Shown here piece by piece: positions 25,693-34,756 of a stretch of 64,000 bases of DNA. The notes beneath the pieces were generated by a model, which did no database searches, had not been told where the DNA came from, and was given only the letters and a program-made list of their open reading frames with translations. The position numbers and the translations under genes are program-made. How positions within the stretch are numbered: the first letter of the stretch is position 1; every line of letters begins with the position of its first letter. Source of the stretch: Holdemania sp. Marseille-P2844 (GTDB lineage Bacteria > Bacillota_I > Bacilli_A > Erysipelotrichales > Erysipelotrichaceae); the NCBI RefSeq assembly GCF_900120005.1, contig NZ_LT635450.1, positions 122,996-186,995 of the forward strand, given 5' to 3'.

Positions 25693-26498
25693 TCGCACGC
25701 TTTGACCTCCACCTTTCCGATATACACCGACGGGCCGGTTAATAAGCATTGTTTGTCCGGCGCTTGTTCCACTTGAAGCAGACCGCCAGGACAGCGAACC
25801 TTACAAGGCAGCGGACAGAGGCCGAAGATCGCCGCCGCGACGGCGCTGGCGCATGCGCCGGTTCCGCAGGCCAAGGTCCAGCCGACACCCCGCTCCCATG
25901 TCCTGACCTGCAGCTCGCCGTTTTCCTTCAAACGCACGAAATCCACATTCGTGCCTTCCTTAAAGAATGGATGTCTGCCGAGGGTACAGGCCTGTTCCTC
26001 GCTGACGGCTTCCGGATCCGGCGTAAAGAGCACGGTATGGGGAACGCCCAGCCAGAAGCTGCAGGACTGCTGCTGAGAAAGAAAAGGGGCGTGAAGCAAC
26101 CCTGGAAGCAGCGGTTGATTCGTCATCCGCTTCGCGTCAAAATCCGGAATGCCCGCTTCCACCCGACAGATAAACGGCTCGGTTGAACAAATCCACACGC
26201 TCCGCAATCCGTCGCCAGTTCCGATTCGATAAGGACGATCCGCCCTGATCCAGCCCTTGCGGTACGCATGATGCACAAAGCAGCGCAGACCATTGCCGCA
26301 CATTCCGGCCCGGGTTCCGTCCTGATTCCACAATTCCATGCTTAACGGATCCCGCCGGGCGATGATCAGACCATCCGCTCCGAAACCACGGTGCCGGTCG
26401 CACAGCGCAGCGACCTGTTGGGGATCGATCACCGGCGTCCGGCTGCCGTCAACAATCAGAAAATCATTGCCGCAGCCCTGATATTTTTCCAGAATCAA
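25689..26498 (-). CDS. dapF: Diaminopimelate epimerase
   Basis: A 269-residue enzyme converting LL- to meso-diaminopimelate. Both active-site cysteines are clear: MCGNGLRC near residue 67 and [11 protein letters not shown] near residue 213. The N-terminal [11 protein letters not shown] is also diagnostic. It uses a TTG start with an AGGAGTG ribosome site upstream, and lies 3 nt after asd. It ends overlapping dapH. It is cytoplasmic and supplies peptidoglycan and lysine synthesis. Confidence 0.96.
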   Translation of the reverse strand: MILEKYQGCGNDFLIVDGSRTPVIDPQQVAALCDRHRGFGADGLIIARRDPLSMELWNQDGTRAGMCGNGLRCFVHHAYRKGWIRADRPYRIGTGDGLRSVWICSTEPFICRVEAGIPDFDAKRMTNQPLLPGLLHAPFLSQQQSCSFWLGVPHTVLFTPDPEAVSEEQACTLGRHPFFKEGTNVDFVRLKENGELQVRTWERGVGWTLACGTGACASAVAAAIFGLCPLPCKVRCPGGLLQVEQAPDKQCLLTGPSVYIGKVEVKACE

Positions 26499-26501
26499 AC
26501 G

Positions 26502-27503
26502 CTACACTCCTTTCTTCAACAATCCATTCTGCCAGGCCCATTCGCCGATCTGCACGGCGTTGGTCGCTGCCCCCTTGCGCAGCTGATCACAGCAGCACCA
26601 CAGATGCAGTCCCTGCTTACATGCCCCATCCTGACGCAGCCGTCCGATCACCACCGCGTCGCTGTCGGTGCATTCCTTCGGTGTCGGATACGGTGCTTCG
26701 TTGAGCACAAGCCCCGGACATTCCTCCGCGGCCTGACGGATGGCGTCCAGACTAACTTCTGTTTCAGTTTCCACATAGATCGACTCCGAATGACAGCGAT
26801 ACACCGGCACCCGCACACAGGTGCAGCTGACCTGCAGCGCTTCATCATGAAGGATCCGGCGGCCTTCGTTCTGCATCTTCCATTCCTCTGCGCTGATCCC
26901 GTTTTCATCGAAATCACCGATCTGCGGGATGACATTGAACGCGATCGGAAACGGGAACACCTCCGGGGCTGCGGACGGATCGCGGATCTGGCGTTCCAGC
27001 TCGTCCATCCCCTTCATACCCGCGCCGCTGACGGCCTGATAGGTGCTGACGATCATCCGCTTTACGCGCGTCAGCTTCAGGATCGGCGAGAGCGCCATCA
27101 TCGCCAGAATCGTCGCGCAGTTGGGATTGGCAACAATGCCGTGATGCCAGCGGATATCCCGGGCATTGATCTCGGGGATGACTAACGGCACATCCTCATC
27201 CAGTCGGAAAGCGCTGCTGTTGTCGACAAACAAAGCCCCGCTGCGGCGGATCAACGGCGCGTATTCCTTTGCCAGATCGTTATCCACCGCCCCGAACACC
27301 AGATCGACGTCCTTGAGAGCCGCTGGAGAAAATTCCTCGACAATCCCTGTCTTCGCCCCCAAATCGATCACCTTGCCGGCGCTGTGGGGACTGGCTAAAA
27401 GCTTTAACGAACGCATCGGAAACCGGCGTTCCTGCAAAATCCGGATCATCGTCCGGCCGACCGCCCCGGTTGCGCCCAGAACGGCGACATTCACTTTTTC
27501 CAC
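26502..27503 (-). CDS. asd: Aspartate-semialdehyde dehydrogenase
   Basis: A 333-residue NADPH enzyme reducing aspartyl phosphate to aspartate semialdehyde. The Rossmann start is VAVLGATGAVGRTM, the catalytic cysteine is in VANPNCATILAMM, and the active-site histidine region is near the CVRVPVYRCHSESI stretch. The start is GTG with AGGAGTG 8 nt before; an overlapping ATG 2 nt upstream is out of frame. It is first gene of asd-dapF-dapH. A terminator-shaped hairpin lies only 26 nt upstream of the start, leaving no room for a full promoter after it. Confidence 0.95.
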   Translation of the reverse strand: MEKVNVAVLGATGAVGRTMIRILQERRFPMRSLKLLASPHSAGKVIDLGAKTGIVEEFSPAALKDVDLVFGAVDNDLAKEYAPLIRRSGALFVDNSSAFRLDEDVPLVIPEINARDIRWHHGIVANPNCATILAMMALSPILKLTRVKRMIVSTYQAVSGAGMKGMDELERQIRDPSAAPEVFPFPIAFNVIPQIGDFDENGISAEEWKMQNEGRRILHDEALQVSCTCVRVPVYRCHSESIYVETETEVSLDAIRQAAEECPGLVLNEAPYPTPKECTDSDAVVIGRLRQDGACKQGLHLWCCCDQLRKGAATNAVQIGEWAWQNGLLKKGV

Positions 27504-27528
27504 ATTCTCACTCCTGTCTATTCACTCC

Positions 27529-27569
27529 AAGATAGTAAAAAGCCCGGGTTCGGCCTGGGCTTTTATCTT
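27529..27569 (-). terminator. Hairpin in the asd leader (terminator or attenuator)
   Basis: AAAAGCCC (27538-27545) pairs with GGGCTTTT (27557-27564). Inner GG/CC and outer AAGATA/TATCTT (27529-27534, 27564-27569) extend the dyad. On the minus strand the stem is followed by five T. It could end the upstream XRE transcript, or act as an attenuator for asd if the promoter lies upstream. Confidence 0.7.
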
Positions 27570-27696
27570 GAATATGGGTGAATTTCACGAAAGGACTGCC
27601 GCGATTTACATCGCTGGAAAGCGGCGGCTTCGCTCAGACGATCCAAGTCAGAAATAATTAAGACGGATAGAGTTGATTTCTGCTTCCTCAAAGAGT

Positions 27697-28479
27697 TCAG
27701 AGCTTGGCGATCTTCTCCTTGATTCTGCGCTTTGCCTTAAACAGAAAACGCGTGGCATATTGTTCATTTTTTACCAGAATCTCGTAGGTTTCGATCGTAC
27801 CCAGAGAGATGACAAAGCCACACAGTCCCAGTCCCAATCCCAGAAAAATCAATACCGACAGGGATGACCAGGGGAAAATTCCACGGATGGAAAAGACCAG
27901 TGCCAAAATTCCCAACACAAACAAAATCGTGGACGGCATCGCGATCAGAGTCGCTTTCTTTTTCAGCGCAACATATTCTTCCATCAGGGAACTGCGCACC
28001 TCCGGATCGAACAACAGCGGTTCTTCTTTCAGCACTTTGTATTGTTCCTGTTCCGCAAACATCGCGACAATCAGCGCGCAAACGCCCAACGCCCCGATCC
28101 CGGCCGCGCCCAGCAGTTTCATCGCCGGCTGATTTTCAAACAGAATAATCGGTATCCCGGTCAGCGCTCCGCATAAGAAACCCAATCCCAGAAACCGGTT
28201 GACCCGTTTCTCGCTGGCCAGAAAGCCATTCGCCATTTCCCGGCTGACATAATAGCCTTTTTCATCGGCGGCTCGCTCCACTTTTTCAGCTTTAAGCAGA
28301 TAGTCGGTCGATACCCCAAACAGCTGGGAGAGCTACAGGATTTTCTCGGTTTCCGGATATCCCTGATTGTTCTCCCACTTACTGACAGCCTGCCGGGTTG
28401 TACCCAGCTGATCGGCCAGCGCTTCCTGCGACAGGCCCTTTTCTTTGCGCAGCTTGAATAGTTTTTCTCCAAAATTCAT
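27697..28479 (-). pseudogene. XRE regulator with membrane domain, interrupted by in-frame TAG
   Basis: From the ATG at 28479 (ribosome site GAGGAGG) the frame encodes a typical XRE helix-turn-helix (MNFGEKLFKLRKEKGLSQEA, then TTRQAVSKWENNQGYPETEKIL). Codon 49 is TAG (28335-28333), where relatives have an amino acid inside helix 5; reading resumes in the same frame with LSQLFGVSTDYLLK. The remaining ~210 codons encode a linker and four hydrophobic segments (for example LGLGFLCGALTGIPIILF). One CAG-to-TAG change would explain it. The membrane half might still be made from a GTG near 28281, but the DNA-binding half is cut. A sequencing error or stop suppression is possible. Confidence 0.8.
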
Positions 28480-28682
28480 TTTTATTTCCTCCTCAGTTCT
28501 TGGATGTCCTCATCCTATCCCATTTCGAACATTCAATCTATCTCTCTAAAAATGCACTTTGTCAACTTTGCGTTGCGTTTCTGTTTTCTGGACTGTTTTT
28601 CCTTGTTTTTCACTGTTTTGCAGGATTCAAAAAGATCCCTGCGCCATAGTGCAAGGATTCGGCATGATCGCTGGTTTGACAT

Positions 28683-29153
28683 TCAGCAAACGGGAAAAAA
28701 CAAGAACATCTCACCGTTTTTCTGCGGACAATAGAATTCCTGGATGGCGCCCGCGAGCGTCAGCCCCTGCTTCTTTATTTCATCAAGACCTGTCCGCAGG
28801 ACTTCAGAGGCATCGCCCTCGACTGGAACATAGAGATAATCAAATGCGGGAATGATCCACTTTGTCCATCCTTCCGGAGCTTCCGTTTCAACCGGCACCT
28901 GCACGCCCGCCAGATAATAGCCTTCTGTCAAATGATTCTCCCAAGGTTGGAATGTCCGGTCAAAGTTCGTCATCGCGCCCCAGAAACCGGCCAGATTTCC
29001 CTGTTCATCCCGCAAAGCCAGCTGCGAAATTTCAGTGGAATGTTCATTGAAGTTTTTCCACAATCGCTGAATCCAGTTCTTATTCGTGTTTTGGGTGCTG
29101 TCCTCTTTTCCCAGAACGGCAAAAGCGGGCATCGTGCAGCGTAAGAATTCCAT
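28683..29153 (-). CDS. GyrI-like effector-binding domain protein
   Basis: A 156-residue stand-alone GyrI-like/AraC effector-binding fold. Recognisable points are the FWGAMTNFDRTFQPW core, the YYLAGVQVPVETEAPEGW strand pair, and the closing TGLDEIKKQGLTLAGAIQEFY. Such proteins bind hydrophobic or cationic small molecules, or in some cases hydrolyse them. It has AAGGAG before its ATG and lies 19 nt after a GntR regulator on the same strand, so the two may be one transcript. The ligand is unknown. Confidence 0.85.
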   Translation of the reverse strand: MEFLRCTMPAFAVLGKEDSTQNTNKNWIQRLWKNFNEHSTEISQLALRDEQGNLAGFWGAMTNFDRTFQPWENHLTEGYYLAGVQVPVETEAPEGWTKWIIPAFDYLYVPVEGDASEVLRTGLDEIKKQGLTLAGAIQEFYCPQKNGEMFLFFPVC

Positions 29154-29172
29154 CGTGTTTTCTCCTTTTGAT

Positions 29173-29892
29173 TTAATCCTCGTTCAAAGTTCTGACCATC
29201 GACAATTTGCAGCGATCAGTCCGATAATAATTAAAAGCCAGTTCAAAAGGCCTGTCCTGCGCGTCATAAAAAACCATCAGGGAACGGAGTAAAGGAAACT
29301 GATCGCGAACCTGAAGTGCTTGAGCAATCGCGCCTGACGCCCCAACCGCATCTAATTCCTGCAGACTGTAAACAGGCACAATCTTCCTGGCCCTTTTTAT
29401 ACATTGAAATAACGAGCCCTCTGCTTCCGTTTTTCCAATGACTCCGGTCATGGCTGTAACCCAGTAGGATTCCTCATAGATCAATGGAAATCCATTCGTC
29501 AAACGCGTTCGGCAAATCCGCGTCAAAGTTTCTTCCGCAGAAATCCGCAGGTACTTCATTAAGAAGGGATCTGGTTTTACATCAGTAATGGAATGTACGA
29601 TCGTCGAAGGCACATCGCCCCGCAATAAGGCCGAGCGGGTAAAACTGACGATTTCATTCATCTTTTTATAGGTAATCCGCTCACTGATAAACGTCCCTTT
29701 GCGATAATCCCGGATAACGTATCCTTCTTCAATCAGAACGTCGACGGCCTTCCTTACGGTAACTCGTGAAACGTTAAAACGCTCCTGAAGTTCTTTTTCC
29801 GAGGGCAGCCGGTCGCGGGCCTGCAGCACGCCCTGGTCTATATCGTGAATAATCGCTTTGACGATGATGTTGTATTTACTTTGTTTATCCAC
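29173..29892 (-). CDS. GntR/HutC-family regulator of the divergent PTS operon
   Basis: A 239-residue regulator. Residues ~5-70 are a GntR winged helix (LPSEKELQERFNVSRVTVRK); ~90-235 are a UTRA ligand domain (RICRTRLTNGFPLIYEESY). A GTG at 29892 is preferred as start: an earlier GTG overlaps the ribosome site GAGG. It is divergent from the PTS IIC-IID-SIS operon across a 155-bp A/T-rich gap holding the dyad ATGTATT-N8-AATACAT. UTRA domains usually bind sugar phosphates, so it probably senses the sugar imported by that PTS. Confidence 0.88.
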   Translation of the reverse strand: MDKQSKYNIIVKAIIHDIDQGVLQARDRLPSEKELQERFNVSRVTVRKAVDVLIEEGYVIRDYRKGTFISERITYKKMNEIVSFTRSALLRGDVPSTIVHSITDVKPDPFLMKYLRISAEETLTRICRTRLTNGFPLIYEESYWVTAMTGVIGKTEAEGSLFQCIKRARKIVPVYSLQELDAVGASGAIAQALQVRDQFPLLRSLMVFYDAQDRPFELAFNYYRTDRCKLSMVRTLNED

Positions 29893-29972
29893 ACAGAACA
29901 CCTCTTAGGTTATTTTACCATGTTTTCTGATATATTTCACCAAAACAGAAAAATATTATAATATATTACATT

Positions 29973-30004
29973 ATGTATTGATTTAATAATACATTAGATA
30001 TACT
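29973..30004 (+). promoter_or_regulatory. GntR operator and PTS promoter region
   Basis: ATGTATT (29973-29979) and AATACAT (29988-29994) form a 7-bp dyad with an 8-bp spacer. A TATACT -10 element follows at 29999-30004. The dyad would cover the -35 region, consistent with repression. Confidence 0.65.
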
Positions 30005-30047
30005 ATTAAATTAGTTCAAAGGTTGTAAAAACCAGAAAGGAGAGAAT

Positions 30048-30818
30048 ATGATACATCCCTGGCAAATTGCATTGATCACGCTCTATGCTTTCATTCAGCC
30101 GAACGAAAGCCGCTCCTTCAAAATTGGCATGGACATGCCGATTCTGGCCGGCTGGTTTACCGGTTTGCTTCTCGGCAATCCGCAAACGGGCTTAGTCTTA
30201 GGGGGTACGCTTCAATTAATGACGTTAGGAGTCAACACTTATGGAGGCACCTCCATTCCCAATACCACAGTCGGAGCGATCGTCGGCACGGCGCTGAGCT
30301 TGAATTCCACGCCGGAATTAGCGCTGGGGATTGCGATTCTCGTCGCCCTGTTAATGATCCAACTCGATATTCTGGCACGCTACGCCAATATCTTCTTCCT
30401 TCACCGGGCCGATCATTTCATCGAACAACGAAATTACGATAAAGCAGCATTCCAAAATTTACTCGGCATGATCGCACCGGGGCTGTCGCGTGCCGTACCA
30501 GTTTTTTTCGTTCTTTGCTTTGGGCAAAGCTTTGTCGAAGCGGTGATGGGCTGGATTCCGCAATGGTTTATGACCGGCTTGCAGGTGGCCGGCGGCGTCA
30601 TTCCAGTCGTAGGCATTTGCATCTTGTTAAACTACCTGCCGACACGCTCTAAACTTCCATTTTTAATTCTGGGGTTCCTGTTGGCCGCCTATGTGAAAAT
30701 CCCGCTGATCGGCGTCGCCGGTTTCGGGTTGGTCATTACCCTGCTGGATTATATGTACACCCGCCAGGCAGATCAACGCTGGGCCGCAATTCGCCAGGGA
30801 GGTGATCTGGATGAATAA
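30048..30818 (+). CDS. PTS mannose/fructose/sorbose-family IIC component
   Basis: A 256-residue membrane permease subunit with about eight hydrophobic segments. The family stretch GNPQTGLVLGGTLQLMTLGVN is present (split: GNPQTGLVLGG and TLQLMTLG), as is GGTSIPNTTVGAIVGTAL. IIC and IID together form the sugar channel. AAGGAGAG precedes the ATG. It overlaps the IID gene by 17 nt. No IIA or IIB gene is in this operon, so phosphoryl carriers must be supplied from elsewhere. Confidence 0.92.
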   Translation: MIHPWQIALITLYAFIQPNESRSFKIGMDMPILAGWFTGLLLGNPQTGLVLGGTLQLMTLGVNTYGGTSIPNTTVGAIVGTALSLNSTPELALGIAILVALLMIQLDILARYANIFFLHRADHFIEQRNYDKAAFQNLLGMIAPGLSRAVPVFFVLCFGQSFVEAVMGWIPQWFMTGLQVAGGVIPVVGICILLNYLPTRSKLPFLILGFLLAAYVKIPLIGVAGFGLVITLLDYMYTRQADQRWAAIRQGGDLDE

Positions 30819-31608
30819 GCTTTTTACAAAACAAGAACTGCGACGGATTAATCTGCGTCACATGTTCGGATTACAGCTGGGCCATAATTACGAAAGAATG
30901 CAGGGACTGGGCTATTTCTATGCCATCCTTCCAGCCTTGAAAAAAATCTATAAAGACGATCCGGAAGCACTCGATCGAGCCTGCCGTGCCCATATCCAGT
31001 TTTATAATACGACGCCGCAGATGTCTGAGATCATCATTGGCATGAACGTGGCGATTGAGGAAGAGGAAGGCATCGCCGCGCTGGAAACCGCAACCTCGTT
31101 AAAGACCGCATTAATGGGACCGTTTGCGGGAGTCGGCGACGTTATTTTCGGCGTCATTGCCGGAACCATCTTTGGCGCGATTGCGGGCAACATGGCGATC
31201 GCCGGCAGTACCGTGGGCATGGGAATCTGGGTTGTCTGGAACATCGCCGTTCTGTTTTTCAGAACAAAGTTATTCGATCTGGGCTACGCCCAGGGCGCTA
31301 AATTGATCACCACGATGAAAGACCAGCTTGCTTACGTCACCAACGGCGCGTCTATTCTGGGATTGATCGTCGTCGGAGCTTTGATCCCCTCTGTGATCAA
31401 GCTGAAAATTCCATATACTTTCCAATCCGGCGAGGTCAGTCTGTCCGTGCAGGAAAACCTTGATAAAATTATGCCTTATCTCCCTCAGGTTATCCTGGTT
31501 CTTCTGTGTTATCGCTTATCTAAAGTGAAAGGCATGACGGCAGGCAAGCTCATCTTTATCGTCATGATCGGTGCGATACTCTTATCCGCGCTGAAGGTAG
31601 TTGGCTGA
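30802..31608 (+). CDS. PTS mannose/fructose/sorbose-family IID component
   Basis: A 268-residue partner of IIC. The N-terminal LQLGHNYERMQGLGYFYAIL and the central MGPFAGVGDVIFG are IID hallmarks, with membrane segments mainly in the second half. The start overlaps the IIC end by 17 nt, and its TGA overlaps the SIS-domain ATG (TGATG), so the three are translationally coupled. Substrate unknown. Confidence 0.93.
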   Translation: MIWMNKLFTKQELRRINLRHMFGLQLGHNYERMQGLGYFYAILPALKKIYKDDPEALDRACRAHIQFYNTTPQMSEIIIGMNVAIEEEEGIAALETATSLKTALMGPFAGVGDVIFGVIAGTIFGAIAGNMAIAGSTVGMGIWVVWNIAVLFFRTKLFDLGYAQGAKLITTMKDQLAYVTNGASILGLIVVGALIPSVIKLKIPYTFQSGEVSLSVQENLDKIMPYLPQVILVLLCYRLSKVKGMTAGKLIFIVMIGAILLSALKVVG

Positions 31609-32315
31609 TGGAACGTAATCGTTATTTTGAAACCATCGAAGATCTGCTTCGCCGGTTGGAAATCAGTCAAAAGGAGAATATTCATCAAGCCGCGGAATTG
31701 ATTGCGGACGCCATCATGACCGGCGGAATTTTGCAGTCCTTTGGCAGCGGTCATTCCTACGCGGCCGCGATCGAAGTCGCCGGACGGGCAGGCGGTTTAT
31801 TTGCCGCGAAGGTGATTAAAGACCCGGCCATGGGAATTTACGAGGTTCTGGAAGGCTCCGGCAATATCTTAATGCGAAAGGTCGAAGTGCTTCCGGAAGA
31901 CGTTGTGATCATTATCTCTAATTCCGGACGTAATCCGCTGCCGATTGAAATTGCGATGAAAGTCAAAGACATCGGCGCAAAACTCATTGTCGTCACATCG
32001 CTGGAATCCTCTAAAAAACTGACGAGTCGGCATAGCAGCGGCCGCCTGCTTTATGAATTCGCGGACGTGATCCTGGACAATCTTTCCGTGGAAGGGGATG
32101 CCGCGATTCCGGTCGACGGACTGCCGGTCAAGATCTGCGGAACTTCCTCCATTGCCGCGGCAGCTTTGCTTCAATCCACCATTTTGGAAGCAGTGGAACT
32201 GATGCTTGCCCGCGGTTTTCAACCGCCGGTCAGACTCAGCGCCAATGTGGATGGCGGCACCGAGCGCAGCATTGAAATTGAAAAACAGTATAAGCAGCGG
32301 ATTTATCATCTTTAA
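31608..32315 (+). CDS. SIS-domain sugar isomerase
   Basis: A 235-residue cytoplasmic protein with a single SIS fold. QSFGSGHSYAAAIEVAGRAG near residue 40-60 and VIIISNSGRNPLPIEIAMK near residue 105 are the sugar-phosphate-binding motifs. Its form is that of the UPF0309 group rather than AgaS or GmhA. Coupled to a PTS, it probably isomerises or deaminates an imported hexosamine- or ketose-phosphate. The operon carries no other catabolic enzyme. Confidence 0.85.
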   Translation: MERNRYFETIEDLLRRLEISQKENIHQAAELIADAIMTGGILQSFGSGHSYAAAIEVAGRAGGLFAAKVIKDPAMGIYEVLEGSGNILMRKVEVLPEDVVIIISNSGRNPLPIEIAMKVKDIGAKLIVVTSLESSKKLTSRHSSGRLLYEFADVILDNLSVEGDAAIPVDGLPVKICGTSSIAAAALLQSTILEAVELMLARGFQPPVRLSANVDGGTERSIEIEKQYKQRIYHL

Positions 32316-32346
32316 AATTCAATTACCATTATAAAGATAGCTACTA

Positions 32347-32376
32347 AAAACGCCCTGTTCAAATACGGGACGTTTT
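32347..32376. terminator. Bidirectional terminator between SIS and ycaQ-like genes
   Basis: AAAACG...CC (32347-32355) pairs with GGGACGTTTT (32367-32376) with one mismatch. A and T runs flank both sides between two convergent genes. Confidence 0.72.
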
Positions 32377-32386
32377 CTTTTCATCG

Positions 32387-33571
32387 TTAGCTCTCTTCGA
32401 ATAAACCGTCAATGTCAGTGCAGCCGTGAAATCGGGCAAAGCGCTCCAGCGTCCGATTCAAAGTCCGGCGCAGTGTCAGGCTATCGCGGACTCTCGATTC
32501 CCGCCAGAAATGTTTTACGACTAATTTTCCTTCTGCCAATTTGGTTTCCAGCGCGATCCGTCCGAAAAAACGCTCACCCCACAGCACCGGCAGCACATAG
32601 CTGTCATATTTGCGTTGTGCTTTCGGGGTGTAAATCTCCCATTTATATTGAAAATCAAACAGTGCTTCAATCAGGCGGCGATCCCACAGCGCGTTGTCCA
32701 ACGGGCCTAAGAACTCCATGCGTTTGCGGTACGGCTCTTTCCGCATGACCATTTCCAGCCACGGCAGTGCTTCCGGCACGGTAAACAACGGCTGATCCAG
32801 CCCTTCCACCGTTACGGGAATGATCCGATCCTGCTTCAGCAACAAGGCAAACGCAGCCTGACGCTCCGGAGCCTTCATTTTTTCAATTCCCAGCCAGGCG
32901 TCGGAAGGCCGGTTCCAGCACAAGCCCAGGGCACGGATCCGGCGTTCCACGCGCCATCCGTAATATTCTTCATCGCTCGCAAACGGATCCGCCAGCGGAT
33001 CCAGCCAGGGAAACCGCGCGGAAGTCAGATTGTAATAGCGGATTGTGCCGCGCCGGTGATGGATCACGACGTCCCCGCGGTAAAGCATCACTTCCAAAGC
33101 AACTGCTGCCAGCGAAGCCGTCCGTCCCCATACCCAGACGAGATTTTCATTCCATTGTAAATCCTGCGAACAAATAACCGGATGCGTCCGCATGAACTGT
33201 TTGATCTGTGCCGCGGCGTTTTCGATCTGTTCACTCACCCGGTGATAGCTCATAGTGTGAATTCGGTTCCGCGCAAACATGGGATAATCCTGTTCCGCAT
33301 AGATCGCCATATTTTTATCCAGCGCGTCGATCAGCTTCCGATCCTTATACAATAAGGTTTCCAGCTGACTTTTCCGATAACCACCGACCCGCGCCTGCAG
33401 CACTAAATCCGCATTGCGGCCGCAGATGTCGATCGGATCAAATTGCAGACATCCCAGCTGAGCGATCAGCGTCACAATCTCTGTGTTGGTACGCCAGCGG
33501 TAAGGGCCGGACAAGCCCTGCCATAAGACATAAAACTGCCGGGCCTGGCTGCGGGTTAATGTGAATTCCAT
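32387..33571 (-). CDS. YcaQ-type DNA glycosylase (winged-helix, HTH_42)
   Basis: A 394-residue protein of the AlkZ/YcaQ superfamily. The catalytic Q-x-D motif is Q43-F-D45 in LGCLQFDPIDIC, the AlkX/YcaQ-type variant rather than QxQ. Supporting features are the GPYRWRTNTEI start, three winged-helix-like modules, and RKYDSYVLPVLWGERFFGRI, a conserved block in this family. These enzymes unhook interstrand crosslinks and bulky N7-guanine adducts without AP-lyase activity. It is a single gene, convergent with the SIS operon. Confidence 0.87.
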   Translation of the reverse strand: MEFTLTRSQARQFYVLWQGLSGPYRWRTNTEIVTLIAQLGCLQFDPIDICGRNADLVLQARVGGYRKSQLETLLYKDRKLIDALDKNMAIYAEQDYPMFARNRIHTMSYHRVSEQIENAAAQIKQFMRTHPVICSQDLQWNENLVWVWGRTASLAAVALEVMLYRGDVVIHHRRGTIRYYNLTSARFPWLDPLADPFASDEEYYGWRVERRIRALGLCWNRPSDAWLGIEKMKAPERQAAFALLLKQDRIIPVTVEGLDQPLFTVPEALPWLEMVMRKEPYRKRMEFLGPLDNALWDRRLIEALFDFQYKWEIYTPKAQRKYDSYVLPVLWGERFFGRIALETKLAEGKLVVKHFWRESRVRDSLTLRRTLNRTLERFARFHGCTDIDGLFEES

Positions 33572-33869
33572 GATCAGATCCCCATTTCTTTCCTTACTTC
33601 CAGTTAATCATAAAACAGAATTATTTTCAAGCTGTTTATCCAATGAAAACTGCTTCAGGTTTATTTCTCCCAAAGCAGTTTCTGTTCATCAGATTTTCCA
33701 AGGTTGAGACACGATGATTTGTTTATCGCTTTTCACGTTTTTGTTAGAAATCCTGATCTCAAATTCATCAGCGAGGATTATGCGCCAGCGACAAAGATTA
33801 AATTACAAACCTGTATTCCCTGAGCTTGGAAATCTTCCAAATTTCGTCAGGTCCTCGCTCATCCTCATT
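33572..33869. other. Gene-free region, possibly transcribed RNA
   Basis: No gene is seen. The plus strand has complementary blocks AGCGAGGA (about 33770) and TCCTCGCT (about 33852), and CCTGA/TCAGG, and ends in a strong terminator (33870-33911). A small structured RNA is possible but matches no family I recognise. Confidence 0.35.
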
Positions 33870-33911
33870 GCGGGCAGGAGTCAAACCATCCGTTTGCCCG
33901 CTTTTTATTTT
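33870..33911 (+). terminator. Plus-strand terminator without an obvious upstream gene
   Basis: GCGGGCA (33870-33876) pairs with TGCCCGC (33895-33901), followed by five T and more A/T. It points right on the plus strand, but the nearest upstream plus-strand gene ends at 32315, beyond another terminator. Confidence 0.75.
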
Positions 33912-34756
33912 TTATTTGATTGTTCTTTTCTCATCAGCCGTTCCATCTGAATCCGGGCTTCGGTGTAATCAAGAATACTTTTCACGATCTTATCCAATTC
34001 GCGATTCTCGCTGTAATCCGCAGGCGCAATGAAATCTGCCCGGTGATCTTCAACCAACTGCTGCGCAGCCGCTTTTTTCTTCTCTGAGTCCTTGCCATAC
34101 ACTGCGATCGACTTGCCGCCATTGACGGTAACCAGCTTCATACATGGCACATCCGTAAGTCCGTCGCCGATATAAATCATATTGGTAAACGGGATATCGC
34201 GCAGCTGATCGGGCGTGTAGCGGTTCAGATCGTTGTCGTTGTTTTCATCCAGAACACCTTTGTTGATGCGGAAAATATACTGCGTCTTGGTCGTGTAATT
34301 CACGACGGTTGCCGGCCACACCGCAACGCCGCTGGCGTTGTAGCAATATTTGCAGGCATAGATTTTTTTGAATTCTCCGGCGATGGCCGTGCCTTCGATG
34401 ATTTCCGTCAGACCCGAGGAAATGATGAAATGCTCGATTTCAATATTGTGCTGCCGGCCGTATTCGTTGATTCGGCGGAACCATTTTTCCACCCCCGGAT
34501 ACAGCTTGACATTTTTCCCCAGCGCAACGAAATCGCTGCGGCGGATCGGCTGTCCCATCAGATTGGCCTTGTTGAGCATCATATACATATACGTCAGGAT
34601 GCCGTCCATCTTCTGACTTTCCGACAGTGCGGTTACCTCGCTCCAGAACTGCGCCGGTTCGATGCCCAGAGAAGGAATAAAACTGAATTCCTGCATATCT
34701 TTCGGCGACAGTGTTTTATCAAAATCATACATGATCGCCAGCTTCGCTGTTTTCAA
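33905..34756 (-). CDS. HAD-superfamily phosphatase
   Basis: A 283-residue cytoplasmic HAD hydrolase. Motif I is IMYDFDKTLS (nucleophile and acid aspartates), motif II is in FIISSGLTEII, motif IV is YIGDGLTDVPCM. The large helical cap between I and II suggests a PSP-like C1 cap. Its start is TTG with GAGGGATG upstream. The substrate is unknown; small phosphomonoesters are usual. The gene stands alone. Confidence 0.85.
   Translation of the reverse strand: MKTAKLAIMYDFDKTLSPKDMQEFSFIPSLGIEPAQFWSEVTALSESQKMDGILTYMYMMLNKANLMGQPIRRSDFVALGKNVKLYPGVEKWFRRINEYGRQHNIEIEHFIISSGLTEIIEGTAIAGEFKKIYACKYCYNASGVAVWPATVVNYTTKTQYIFRINKGVLDENNDNDLNRYTPDQLRDIPFTNMIYIGDGLTDVPCMKLVTVNGGKSIAVYGKDSEKKKAAAQQLVEDHRADFIAPADYSENRELDKIVKSILDYTEARIQMERLMRKEQSNKK

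Noticed and set aside
27573-27697. Lysine riboswitch or T-box ahead of asd
   Set aside because: The conserved cores of either class could not be found on the coding strand.
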